Positions 20,422 to 28,607 of a stretch of 64,000 nt of DNA are shown in pieces. The notes under the pieces were generated by a model. It was given only the letters and a program-made list of their open reading frames with translations. It was not told the DNA's origin and did not search any database. The DNA is from Anaerostipes rhamnosivorans (GTDB lineage Bacteria > Bacillota > Clostridia > Lachnospirales > Lachnospiraceae), in contig NZ_CP040058.1 of NCBI RefSeq assembly GCF_005280655.1, positions 17,501-81,500 on the forward strand, written 5' to 3'. Position 1 is the first letter of the stretch, and each line of letters begins with the position of its first letter. Both the position numbers and the translations under genes were made by a program.

Positions 20422-21351
20422 ATGATCACAACGGTAACGTTAAATGCTTCTATCGATAAAGCCTATCATTTGACCCAAAGAATTGAAAATGGTACTGTAA
20501 TGCGTGTAGCAAATACATACAACAGTGCCGGCGGAAAAGGGCTGAACGTGGCAAGGGTGGCCAGGCTTTGCGGCGCTGATGTAAAGGCAGCCGGTCTTGT
20601 CGGCGGATATAATGGCCAATATTTAGAATCACTTTTGGAGTCTGATGGCATTCCTTTTGAGTTTGAACACATTAATGGTGAAACAAGAAGCTGTATTAAT
20701 ATTTTGGATCCGGGTTATGGTTCTACAGAGTATCTGGAAGCGGGATGTGATGTCACTCCAGAGGAGGAAACTGCATTTCTAAAAAAATTTCCTGAAATTA
20801 TCATAGATAGCGATGTCATAACAATTTCTGGAAGCGCGCCCAACGGAATGGGTAAGGATATATACCAGAAGATGGTGCAGATTGTAAAAGATCAAGGAAA
20901 AAAGGTTATCTTAGATACTAGCGGAGAATATTTGGAAGAAGGTCTCAAAAGTATTCCGACTATGGTCAAGCCTAATAAAGATGAAATAGAAATGCTTTTT
21001 AATATTAAGATTCACAGCCAGATAGATGTTATTAAATATGCCAGGAAGATCTATGAAAAGGGAATTCCATATGTGGTTATTTCTCTCGGAGGAGATGGGG
21101 CTTTGCTTGTATGCGAAAAAGGGATCTATCAAGGAAGGCCGCCCGAAATAGAAGTGGTAAATACAGTAGGATGCGGGGACTCAATGGTCGGGGCTTTTGC
21201 AGTGGGATTAGAACGCAATATGGAGCCGGAGGATATTTTAAAGTATGCAGTTGCCGTTGCGTCGGCTAACGCACTTTCCCCCAAGACTGGAACCCTTGAA
21301 CCTGTGAAAAGAGATGAGATTATCCAAAATGTTAAGATTATAAAACTATGA
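20422..21351 (+). CDS. PfkB-family hexose-phosphate kinase (1-phosphofructokinase/tagatose-6-phosphate kinase type)
   Basis: 309 residues of the LacC/FruK branch of PfkB kinases. The N-terminal signature is NSAGGKGLNVARV. The C-terminal signature NTVGCGDSMVGAF contains the catalytic Asp; the usual DTxGAGD is changed to NTVGCGD. With the following aldolase it would make and cleave fructose or tagatose bisphosphate. The ATG follows a GGAGGAAAAAAGC site. Confidence 0.87.
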   Translation: MITTVTLNASIDKAYHLTQRIENGTVMRVANTYNSAGGKGLNVARVARLCGADVKAAGLVGGYNGQYLESLLESDGIPFEFEHINGETRSCINILDPGYGSTEYLEAGCDVTPEEETAFLKKFPEIIIDSDVITISGSAPNGMGKDIYQKMVQIVKDQGKKVILDTSGEYLEEGLKSIPTMVKPNKDEIEMLFNIKIHSQIDVIKYARKIYEKGIPYVVISLGGDGALLVCEKGIYQGRPPEIEVVNTVGCGDSMVGAFAVGLERNMEPEDILKYAVAVASANALSPKTGTLEPVKRDEIIQNVKIIKL

Positions 21352-21552
21352 CATTTTCCACATAATTTCCGTTCAGCTCTTAGAATGCTTCACTCCAATC
21401 ATGTAGAAAATGGACGTAATGTCTGCTGGAGAAGGGTTTCTGTCAAAAGAAAGGCCTCCTTCCAACAATAAAGAAAAACTATCGCAGGTGGCGCATTTTA
21501 GTTTGTAGCGGCCTGCCAGATAAGGTATGATATCCAGAAAGGGGATAGACTT

Positions 21553-22401
21553 ATGTTGGTAACATCAAATGAAATATTGCTGAAAGCACAGGCTGGGGGA
21601 TATGCAGTAGGTGCATTCAATGTAGAGAACATGGAAATGGTACAGGCAGTTTTAGAAGCAGCCGAGGAATTAAAGTCACCTGTCATTATGCAGACCACCC
21701 CGTCTACTGTAACATATGCGGGACTCGATTATTATCTTGCGAATGTCAAGACGGCTGCAAAGAGAGGATCTGTACCCGTGGTGATGCATTTAGATCACGG
21801 AAATAGTTTTGAGCTTGCGATGCAGGCATTGAGAGCAGGATATACTTCAATCATGATTGATGGTTCCCATGAGTCATTTGAGAAGAATATTTCTGTCAGT
21901 AAGGCAGTGACAGAGGCCTGTCATCCATCAGAAATTTCTGTAGAAGCAGAACTTGGAAAAGTTGGAGGAAAAGAAGATGATTTAGATGGTGGAGATGACA
22001 ATCCATATACAGATCCACAGGAGGCAAAGGAATTTGTAGAGAGAACAGGGGTTGATTCTCTGGCAGTTGGAATTGGTACGGCCCATGGGGTATATAAAGG
22101 GGAACCAAACATTCAGTTTGACATCTTAAGCCAGATTAAAGAGGTCGTAGACATTCCCCTCGTTCTTCATGGAACAAGTGGTGTGCCGGACGAAGCAGTA
22201 AAAGAGTGTATTAAACGAGGAATCTGCAAAGTAAATTATGCTACAGACCTTCGCATTGCATATACAAAAGGAGTTAAAGAAATCCTCGCTGAAAATCCTG
22301 ATACCATTGATCCTAAAAATTATGGTGCGGCAGGACGTAAAGAAGTAAAAAAGTATGTTATGAGTAAAATGAAGGTTTGTGGAAGTGTGGGAAAAGCATA
22401 A
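21553..22401 (+). CDS. Class II fructose/tagatose-bisphosphate aldolase
   Basis: 282 residues, zinc-dependent class II aldolase of the GatY/KbaY/FbaA family. Zinc ligands are visible in MHLDHGNS, VEAELGKVGG, GTAHGVYKG and VLHGTSGV. It splits a ketose 1,6-bisphosphate into dihydroxyacetone phosphate and glyceraldehyde 3-phosphate, closing the pathway. No GatZ-type accessory subunit gene is present. It follows the kinase after a 201-nt gap in which I see no gene or convincing promoter. AGAAAGGGG is the RBS. Confidence 0.88.
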   Translation: MLVTSNEILLKAQAGGYAVGAFNVENMEMVQAVLEAAEELKSPVIMQTTPSTVTYAGLDYYLANVKTAAKRGSVPVVMHLDHGNSFELAMQALRAGYTSIMIDGSHESFEKNISVSKAVTEACHPSEISVEAELGKVGGKEDDLDGGDDNPYTDPQEAKEFVERTGVDSLAVGIGTAHGVYKGEPNIQFDILSQIKEVVDIPLVLHGTSGVPDEAVKECIKRGICKVNYATDLRIAYTKGVKEILAENPDTIDPKNYGAAGRKEVKKYVMSKMKVCGSVGKA

Positions 22402-22416
22402 AGACGAAATAGAAAT

Positions 22417-22460
22417 TATACAAAGAGAGGAAGCCTTAAAATGCTTCCTCTCTTTGTATA
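22417..22460. terminator. Strong hairpin terminating the hexitol operon and facing lacI-type gene
   Basis: A perfect 18-bp stem (arms 22417-22434 and 22443-22460, containing ACAAAGAGAGGAAGC and its complement) with an eight-base loop. It sits between convergent genes and probably works for both, though the T-tract is inside the stem. Confidence 0.75.
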
Positions 22461-22490
22461 TATGCTCAGCGGATGTAAGCGTATTTAATT

Positions 22491-23579
22491 CTAGGTATTG
22501 TTTTTCGCTTTTCCAGTAGAATTGCGGACGATCAGCTCCGGTTCATATTCCAGTCTCATAATGTAATGATGCTTGGACAGGCCGTCTTTTTGGGCATTCT
22601 TTTTATAAATAATATCCACCGCTTCCTTGCCTTTAAAAGCAGCCGCGTGCTCGATGGTTGTTAGTGAGATCTGAGGCATGCCTGAGAGAGGGATATTATC
22701 AAAACCGCAGACTGAAAAGTCTCCAGGTACCTTGTAGCCGTGGTCTGTGATGGCAGCCATGGTACCGAAGGCTGTCATGTCATTATTGCCTACAAAGGCA
22801 GTGGACTTTGTATTGTTTTCGAGAGCTTTTGAGACCAGATCATAACCGTTTAGATACTCGGAATTATCCGGCGTGTATCTGGAATAAGTAGAGAATTTGG
22901 AGGACAGCACTTCAATATTATTTAAGTCCATGTTGTAAGCCTTAAAGCTATTCTTTAACCCTTCAAGCCTGTGGAGCCTTCCAATCTCCTTTTGTTTGAT
23001 CGGAGCTGAGACAAAGGAAATATGTGTATGTCCCAGTGAGATTAAATACTCCCCGAGTATAAAGCCGGGCTTTTTGCTGTCCAGTTCAACGGAATCAAAC
23101 CTGGAGCCCTCAGGCTTATCCCCGATGGATACCATAGGGACAGATTTAGACAGGTTATTGATCTCCGAGATCTTGGAGGAAGGAGGATATAAAAAGATAA
23201 TGCCGCTTAAGTCAAAATTAGACAGCATCTTAATATAGTACTCCTCCTGTGAAACGTCACGGATCGTGGACACGGAAAAAACAGTATAACCATATTCCCT
23301 TGCGCGTTCCGTGATGGAATGGATCAGCATAGAGTAGTATCCATTGGAAAGGATCGGACAGATCACAATGATCGTCTTGGAAAGTGCAGAAGCTTTCTTT
23401 AAGGAATTCTTCTCCGGTTTCTTATATCCAAGTTCTTTGGCGGCAGCTCTTACCTTATCTACGGTTTCCTTTGAAAATGATACGTGGGGTTTGCTGCTTA
23501 AGATCATAGAAACACTGGACTGGGAGAGTCCTGTGTATTCTGCGATATCCCTTGTAGTGACCTTATTTCTCTTTCCCAT
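22491..23579 (-). CDS. LacI-family transcriptional regulator
   Basis: 362 residues. The N-terminal LacI HTH (TTRDIAEYTGLSQSSVSMILS) is followed by the hinge and a periplasmic-binding-like sensor domain (AFVGNNDMTAFGTMAAITDHGYKVPGDFSVCGFDNIPLS...LTTIEH). The regulator is divergent from glpA. Repeated TGATTAAT motifs lie between the two genes. It likely represses the glpA-glpB cluster, itself, or the adjacent hexitol operon. Ligand unknown. Confidence 0.9.
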   Translation of the reverse strand: MGKRNKVTTRDIAEYTGLSQSSVSMILSSKPHVSFSKETVDKVRAAAKELGYKKPEKNSLKKASALSKTIIVICPILSNGYYSMLIHSITERAREYGYTVFSVSTIRDVSQEEYYIKMLSNFDLSGIIFLYPPSSKISEINNLSKSVPMVSIGDKPEGSRFDSVELDSKKPGFILGEYLISLGHTHISFVSAPIKQKEIGRLHRLEGLKNSFKAYNMDLNNIEVLSSKFSTYSRYTPDNSEYLNGYDLVSKALENNTKSTAFVGNNDMTAFGTMAAITDHGYKVPGDFSVCGFDNIPLSGMPQISLTTIEHAAAFKGKEAVDIIYKKNAQKDGLSKHHYIMRLEYEPELIVRNSTGKAKNNT

Positions 23580-23620
23580 ATTGCCCCCTCCTGTGAAATG
23601 GAAAAATCTTCGATTTATTT

Positions 23621-23818
23621 TGATTAATAAAAATTACTAATTGAAACTTTTTATTGATTATTAATATTATACTAATGATTAATAGTAAACACAAGGAAAA
23701 ACGGGGAAAGGGTTTGTTTTCTAAAAAACAAAAGCCAAAATGGGCAGTTAATCAACGGATAATGATTAATCAGAAGTGGCCAAAAACCGCATGAAATGGG
23801 CGTTTCTCAGGTTTGACA
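23621..23818. promoter_or_regulatory. Divergent promoter region with TGATTAAT operators
   Basis: On the minus strand, TTGTGT (23689-23694), 17 nt, TATAAT (23666-23671) would serve the LacI gene. On the plus strand TTGACA (23813-23818) would serve glpA, but with a poor -10. TGATTAAT or its complement occurs at 23621-23628, 23655-23665 (imperfect), 23676-23683, 23748-23754 (partial) and as the full palindrome TGATTAATCA at 23763-23772. The repeats are likely sites for the LacI-type protein. Confidence 0.6.
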
Positions 23819-23888
23819 CAGTGAAATTATTATGATTAGATAAGGTCAGTAAGACAAACAGGGATTCAGTCGAAGGAGGATAAGAACA

Positions 23889-25328
23889 GTGTATGATGTA
23901 GCGATTATAGGTGCGGGGATTACAGGATGTTCCATCGCATACGAATTAGGAAAGTATAATGTAAATGCAGTGGTCATTGAAAAAGAGAATGATGTGGCTG
24001 TGGGAACAACGAAAGCGAACAGTGCCATTATCCATGGAGGGTATGACCCGATACCGGGATCTCTGATGGCAAAATATAATATCAGAGGAAATCAGTACAT
24101 AAAAGAGCTGTGTAAAAAGCTGGATGTTCCATTTAAACAGATTGGAGCCCTGATTGTTGCCTTTGAAGAAAAAGAAGAAAAAACATTAGAAGAGTTAAAA
24201 CAGCGCGGAGAGAAAAACGGCGTTCCTGACATGGAGATCTGGGATCAGGAAAAATTGAGAAAAGAAGAGCCGAATGTTTCCGAGAAAGCGATCAAAGCAT
24301 TGTTTTCCCCGAATGTAGGAATCATCAGCCCGTGGGAGTTGGCGATTGCGCTGGGAGAGATGGCGGTAGAAAACGGTATTGAGTTTAAGCTGAATACGGA
24401 AGTTACAGACATCCAAAAGAACGGTGACGCCTATGAGATCAAAACAAACAACGGAACTGTGGAAGCAAAATACATCTGCAATGCAGCAGGGGTCAATGCC
24501 GACAAAGTAAACGAATACACAAATAAAAAATCTTTTACCATCGAACCGAATAAAGGAGAATACTACTTATTAGATAAAAGCCAGGGAGAACTGGTGAATC
24601 ACGTGATCTTCCAATGTCCGAACAAGGACGGAAAAGGTGTCCTCGTCTCACCGACCGTCCATGGCAACCTGATTGTAGGGCCTAACTCCCAGCCGACAGA
24701 TGGAGATGATGTGTCAACCTCAACCGATGGACTATCCTTTGTGAGAAATACAGCTTTAAAATCTGTTCCTGGTATTAACTTCAGGGAGTCTATCCGTAAT
24801 TTTGCAGGAGTCCGTGCGAGAACAAAGGAAGATGATTTCTTTATCTTTGAAGATGAAGAAAACAAAGGCTTCTTTAATATCTCAGGAATGGCTTCCCCGG
24901 GACTTTCTTCCGCACCGGCAATCGCTGTTGACCTGTTGAAGATGATGGAAGCTTCAGGACTGTCTCTGGAAGCAAAAGAAGAGTTCAAGGATGAAAGAAA
25001 AGTTAACAGATTTAAGAAGTTAAGCGATGAAGAAAGAGCTGCTTTGATCAAGGAAAATCCATTATACGGAAAAATCATCTGCCGCTGCGAGACAGTGACA
25101 GAAGGGGAGATCGTAGATGCAATCCACCGCCCAATCCCTGCAACATCCATTGATGCGGTCAAGAGAAGATGCAATGCAGGTATGGGCAGATGCCAGGGTG
25201 GTTTCTGTGGTCCGAGAGTGCAGGAGATCATCTCAAGAGAGTTAAATATTCCATTGGAAAACGTTCCACAGGACCGTGTGGGAATGAACATTATCACAGG
25301 AGAAACAAAAACAGGAGGTGCCAAATAA
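23889..25328 (+). CDS. glpA: FAD-dependent dehydrogenase, GlpA-like (anaerobic glycerol-3-phosphate dehydrogenase subunit A type)
   Basis: 479 residues starting at GTG behind GGAGGATAAGAACA. It has the N-terminal FAD motif AIIGAGITGCSIAYELG and a DAO-type domain. The C-terminal BFD-like cysteine cluster (CRCETV ... RRCNAGMGRCQGGFCGP) binds an iron-sulfur centre in GlpA proteins. The stop overlaps the next start by one base. No glycerol kinase or facilitator gene is in this cluster, so the substrate may be glycerol 3-phosphate or another polyol phosphate. Confidence 0.87.
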   Translation: MYDVAIIGAGITGCSIAYELGKYNVNAVVIEKENDVAVGTTKANSAIIHGGYDPIPGSLMAKYNIRGNQYIKELCKKLDVPFKQIGALIVAFEEKEEKTLEELKQRGEKNGVPDMEIWDQEKLRKEEPNVSEKAIKALFSPNVGIISPWELAIALGEMAVENGIEFKLNTEVTDIQKNGDAYEIKTNNGTVEAKYICNAAGVNADKVNEYTNKKSFTIEPNKGEYYLLDKSQGELVNHVIFQCPNKDGKGVLVSPTVHGNLIVGPNSQPTDGDDVSTSTDGLSFVRNTALKSVPGINFRESIRNFAGVRARTKEDDFFIFEDEENKGFFNISGMASPGLSSAPAIAVDLLKMMEASGLSLEAKEEFKDERKVNRFKKLSDEERAALIKENPLYGKIICRCETVTEGEIVDAIHRPIPATSIDAVKRRCNAGMGRCQGGFCGPRVQEIISRELNIPLENVPQDRVGMNIITGETKTGGAK

Positions 25329-26593
25329 TGAAGTATGATGTGATCGTAGTCGGAGGAGGACCGGCAGGACTTGCAGCCGCAGTGGAAGCAAGCAAGAATG
25401 GTGCCGATAAAATCTTAGTGGTAGAACGTGACCAGGAACTTGGCGGAATCTTAAACCAGTGTATCCACAATGGATTTGGTCTTCATTACTTTAAAGAGGA
25501 ACTGACCGGACCGGAATATGCCAATAAATTTATCGAGATGTTAGAGCAGACCAACATTGAAGTGATGCTGGATACGATGGTGCTGGATGTGGATGAAGAT
25601 AAGAAATGCGTCCACGCTATGAATAAGAAAAATGGATATATGGTACTGGAAGGCAAGGCCCTGATCTTAAATATGGGCTGCAGGGAGAGAACCAGAGGAG
25701 CGATCGCAATTCCTGGAGACCGTCCGGCTGGAGTATTCACTGCCGGTGCCGCTCAGAGATATGTCAACATTGAAGGATACATGGTCGGGAAAAAGGTCCT
25801 GATCTTAGGTTCAGGAGATATCGGCCTTATCATGGCAAGGCGTATGAGTTTAGAGGGTGCTAAAGTCGTAGGATGTGTAGAACTCTGTCCATATTCTAAT
25901 GGTCTTACTAGAAATATTGTACAGTGCCTGGAAGATTATGATATCCCTCTATACTTATCTCACACCATTACGGATATCAAAGGGGATAAGAGAGTAGAGC
26001 AGGTTGTCGTACAGAAGGTGGATGAAAAGAACCAGCCGATCCCGGGTACTGAGATCACATTTGACGTAGATACTGTACTGTTATCTGTAGGGCTGATTCC
26101 GGAGAATGAGCTTACAAGGGCAGCAGGTATCACAATGGACCCAAGGACAAATGGGCCGGTGGTATTTGAAAATATGGAGACATCCGCAGAAGGTGTTTTT
26201 GCAAGCGGAAATGTTGTGCACGTCCATGACCTGGTAGACTTCGTAACTGCCGAGAGCCAGAAAGCAGGAAGAAGTGCCGCTGCATATGTAAAGAACGGTG
26301 AGACCGAAGACCAGACTTATATTGAACTGAAAAACGGTGACTGTGTAGGATATACGGTTCCTCAGAAAGTCCGTCCTTCCAATGTGGATAAGATGGTGGA
26401 AGTGATGTTCCGTGTGCGTAACGTATACAAAGACGTGGCCATTAAGGTTACTTCCGGAGGAGAAGAATTGGCTTCCTTTAAGCGGGAACACATGGCTCCG
26501 GGTGAGATGGAGAAAATCGTGATTCCAAAGGCATTTTTGGAGAAGGTGAAGAATGGCGAGATCACTGTGTCTGTAGAAAAGGTAGGTGCTTAA
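25328..26593 (+). CDS. glpB: FAD/NAD(P)-binding oxidoreductase, GlpB-like partner
   Basis: 421 residues with FAD motif VVGGGPAGLAAAVEA at the N-terminus and an NAD-binding loop LILGSGDIGLIMARRM mid-protein, a pyridine nucleotide-disulfide reductase-like fold. In clostridia this protein accompanies GlpA and DUF1667 and probably passes electrons to NAD. The ATG at 25328 is preferred over an in-frame upstream start because it overlaps the GlpA stop (TAATG) and begins exactly at the Rossmann fold. Confidence 0.87.
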   Translation: MKYDVIVVGGGPAGLAAAVEASKNGADKILVVERDQELGGILNQCIHNGFGLHYFKEELTGPEYANKFIEMLEQTNIEVMLDTMVLDVDEDKKCVHAMNKKNGYMVLEGKALILNMGCRERTRGAIAIPGDRPAGVFTAGAAQRYVNIEGYMVGKKVLILGSGDIGLIMARRMSLEGAKVVGCVELCPYSNGLTRNIVQCLEDYDIPLYLSHTITDIKGDKRVEQVVVQKVDEKNQPIPGTEITFDVDTVLLSVGLIPENELTRAAGITMDPRTNGPVVFENMETSAEGVFASGNVVHVHDLVDFVTAESQKAGRSAAAYVKNGETEDQTYIELKNGDCVGYTVPQKVRPSNVDKMVEVMFRVRNVYKDVAIKVTSGGEELASFKREHMAPGEMEKIVIPKAFLEKVKNGEITVSVEKVGA

Positions 26594-26594
26594 C

Positions 26595-26945
26595 ATGACA
26601 GATTTAATTTGTATTGTTTGTCCGAAAGGATGTCATTTAAAGGTCGATGAGGAAAATGGATATAAAGTAACCGGAAACGGATGCCCGAGAGGAGCCGTTT
26701 ACGGAGAAAAAGAATTAGTCAACCCTACCAGAGTCATTACATCTACTGTCAGAGTAGACGCAAAGACGGCCAGAAGAGTTCCGATCAAAACAAATGGCGA
26801 TATTCCAAAAGGAAAGATATATGATATCATGGATGAGCTGACCAAAGTAACAGCGAAGGCCCCGGTAAATGTCGGAGATGTCATCATTAAGGACGTTCTT
26901 GGACTGGGAGTAGATATTGTGGCAACAAAGAAAGTTACAGCATAA
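26595..26945 (+). CDS. DUF1667 small cysteine-rich protein
   Basis: 116 residues with an N-terminal CxxCxxxC cluster (CIVCPKGC) and a fourth cysteine in GNGCPRG, likely a metal or iron-sulfur site. DUF1667 proteins regularly follow GlpA/GlpB in anaerobes and are thought to act as the third, electron-transferring partner. The ATG directly follows the glpB stop; an upstream GTG in the glpB tail is not needed. Confidence 0.88.
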   Translation: MTDLICIVCPKGCHLKVDEENGYKVTGNGCPRGAVYGEKELVNPTRVITSTVRVDAKTARRVPIKTNGDIPKGKIYDIMDELTKVTAKAPVNVGDVIIKDVLGLGVDIVATKKVTA

Positions 26946-26963
26946 GCATTTTAGGAGGAAAAC

Positions 26964-28007
26964 ATGAGCGTTATTACATTTATTTGTGCAGGACAGATGG
27001 CATCAGCAATTACATTTCCGGCAATGGAAAACGGACACGAGGTCCGTTTGGTAGGTTCTCCGCTGGATAGGGAGATCATTGACGGATTAAAAAAAGATAA
27101 CTTCCATATCACATTAAAGAGAACTTTACATGACGGTATCAAATACTATCAGATCGAAGAATTAGAGGAGGCTCTTGAAGGAGCGGACGCAGCGCTCTGC
27201 GGCGTCAGCAGCTTTGGTTTAGACTGGTTCTGCGATGAGATCCTGCCGGTGATTCCGGAAAGTGTACCTCTGCTTTCAGTGACAAAGGGAATGGTTGATC
27301 TGGATGATGGAACATTGGTACCTTATCCGGTGATCTTTGAGGAACGCCAGCCAGAAGGCAAGAACCTTGACATCAATGCCATCGGCGGACCTTGCACCAG
27401 CTACGAGCTGGCAGACCATGACCACAGCCATGTTGCATTCTGTGGAAAGAACATGGAAACTCTTAAGATGTTCAAAGATCTGCTTGCAACAGACTACTAT
27501 CACATTACTCTCTCCAAGGACGTTGTCGGAGTGGAATGTGCCGTAGCTATGAAGAATGCTTATGCACTTGGTGTTACTCTGGCTGTCGGCCTTTCCGAGA
27601 AGATGGAAGGAAAGATCGGTATCCAGCACTATAATTCCCAGGCTGCATTGTTCGGACAGAGCGTTAAAGAGATGACAAAGCTTCTGCAGCTGATCGGGGG
27701 AGGTCCGGAAAATATCGTGCACGGTGCCGGAGATTTATATGTAACAGTCTTCGGAGGAAGAACAAGAAAGATAGGAACCCTTCTTGGACGCGGATTAAGC
27801 TTTGACGAGGCAATGGAAGAATTACAGGGCGTGACTCTGGAATCCATTGTCATTGCAACAAGAACAGCCCGTGCCGTCAGAAAGCTTGCTGACCGCGGAG
27901 TGGTTTCATTAGACGAATTCCCGCTTTTGATGCATGTGGATTCCATCATCAATGAGGGTGCAGAAGTGAATATCCCTTGGGATGACTTCACAATGATCAA
28001 AGAATAA
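26964..28007 (+). CDS. Divergent NAD-dependent glycerol-3-phosphate-dehydrogenase-like protein, copy 1
   Basis: 347 residues of the GpsA/GPD fold. Family landmarks are VTKGMV, a GGPCTSYELA segment in place of the usual SGP..A.E, DVVGVECAVAMKNAYALG, and HGAGDLYVTVFGGRTRKIG. The dinucleotide loop is FICAGQMASA instead of GxGxxGxA. The substrate-phosphate motif GRN of GPD enzymes reads GRT here (Arg266-Thr267), so the substrate may not be dihydroxyacetone phosphate. It closes the GlpA-GlpB-DUF1667 unit. A close paralogue lies at 46116. RBS is TTAGGAGG. Confidence 0.82.
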   Translation: MSVITFICAGQMASAITFPAMENGHEVRLVGSPLDREIIDGLKKDNFHITLKRTLHDGIKYYQIEELEEALEGADAALCGVSSFGLDWFCDEILPVIPESVPLLSVTKGMVDLDDGTLVPYPVIFEERQPEGKNLDINAIGGPCTSYELADHDHSHVAFCGKNMETLKMFKDLLATDYYHITLSKDVVGVECAVAMKNAYALGVTLAVGLSEKMEGKIGIQHYNSQAALFGQSVKEMTKLLQLIGGGPENIVHGAGDLYVTVFGGRTRKIGTLLGRGLSFDEAMEELQGVTLESIVIATRTARAVRKLADRGVVSLDEFPLLMHVDSIINEGAEVNIPWDDFTMIKE

Positions 28008-28055
28008 ATTGTTGACCTTTTACAGGTGGCTGTTTTAAATTAACTTGATAATCCA

Positions 28056-28090
28056 GAAGGCGCTTTCCACAGTGTGGAAGGCGCCTTTTG
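28056..28090 (+). terminator. Terminator after the glpA-type operon
   Basis: Stem AAGGCGCTTTCCACA / TGTGGAAGGCGCCTT with a very short loop, followed by TTGGC. GC-rich and 48 nt after the stop. Confidence 0.8.
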
Positions 28091-28172
28091 GCTTGAAAGA
28101 TAAAAGATCTGGTTCTATAATGAAGAAAGATACAGCTTGTTTAAGAACATAAAATAATAAGGAGGATTTCTC

Positions 28173-28592
28173 ATGGAATACCGGAAGTTTGGAAATCATT
28201 ATGTTATAAGACTGGAAAAGGGCGAAGAAATTGTTGCGAAGGTAAAAGAATTATGTGAAAAAGAGGATGTGAAACTGGCATCTTTAAGCGGAATCGGAGC
28301 TGTAAATAAGGTAACGGCAGGCCTGTTTCAAACGAAAGAGAAGAAGTATGTAAGCAAGACTTATGAGGAGGATATGGAGATCGTCTCACTGGGAGGTAAT
28401 GTTTCTTTGATGAATGGGGAAACCTATTTACACTTCCACATTAGCGTCGCCAACGAGGCAGGAGAAGTCCGGGGAGGACATTTGACGGAAGCTTTTATCA
28501 GTGCCACGGGAGAACTGGTACTTACCAGGATCGAGGGTACGGTGGACCGTGAATACAGTGACGAGATTGGGTTGAACTTATTAAAATTTTAA
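28173..28592 (+). CDS. PPC (DUF296) domain protein
   Basis: 139 residues forming a single PPC/DUF296 domain, with LASLSGIGAVNKVTAGLF and the conserved LHFHISVANEAGEVRGGHLTEAF segment carrying the family's histidines. Bacterial members are small trimeric proteins of unclear role, sometimes annotated as DNA-binding by analogy with plant AT-hook proteins. It is followed 15 nt later by asnS. Function not assignable. Confidence 0.85.
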   Translation: MEYRKFGNHYVIRLEKGEEIVAKVKELCEKEDVKLASLSGIGAVNKVTAGLFQTKEKKYVSKTYEEDMEIVSLGGNVSLMNGETYLHFHISVANEAGEVRGGHLTEAFISATGELVLTRIEGTVDREYSDEIGLNLLKF

Positions 28593-28607
28593 GAGGAGAA
28601 GCGCAGA

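Noticed and set aside
24599..25324. 241-codon minus-strand open frame opposite glpA
   Set aside because: It mirrors the codon pattern of the real glpA gene, has no ribosome site and no recognisable protein motifs.
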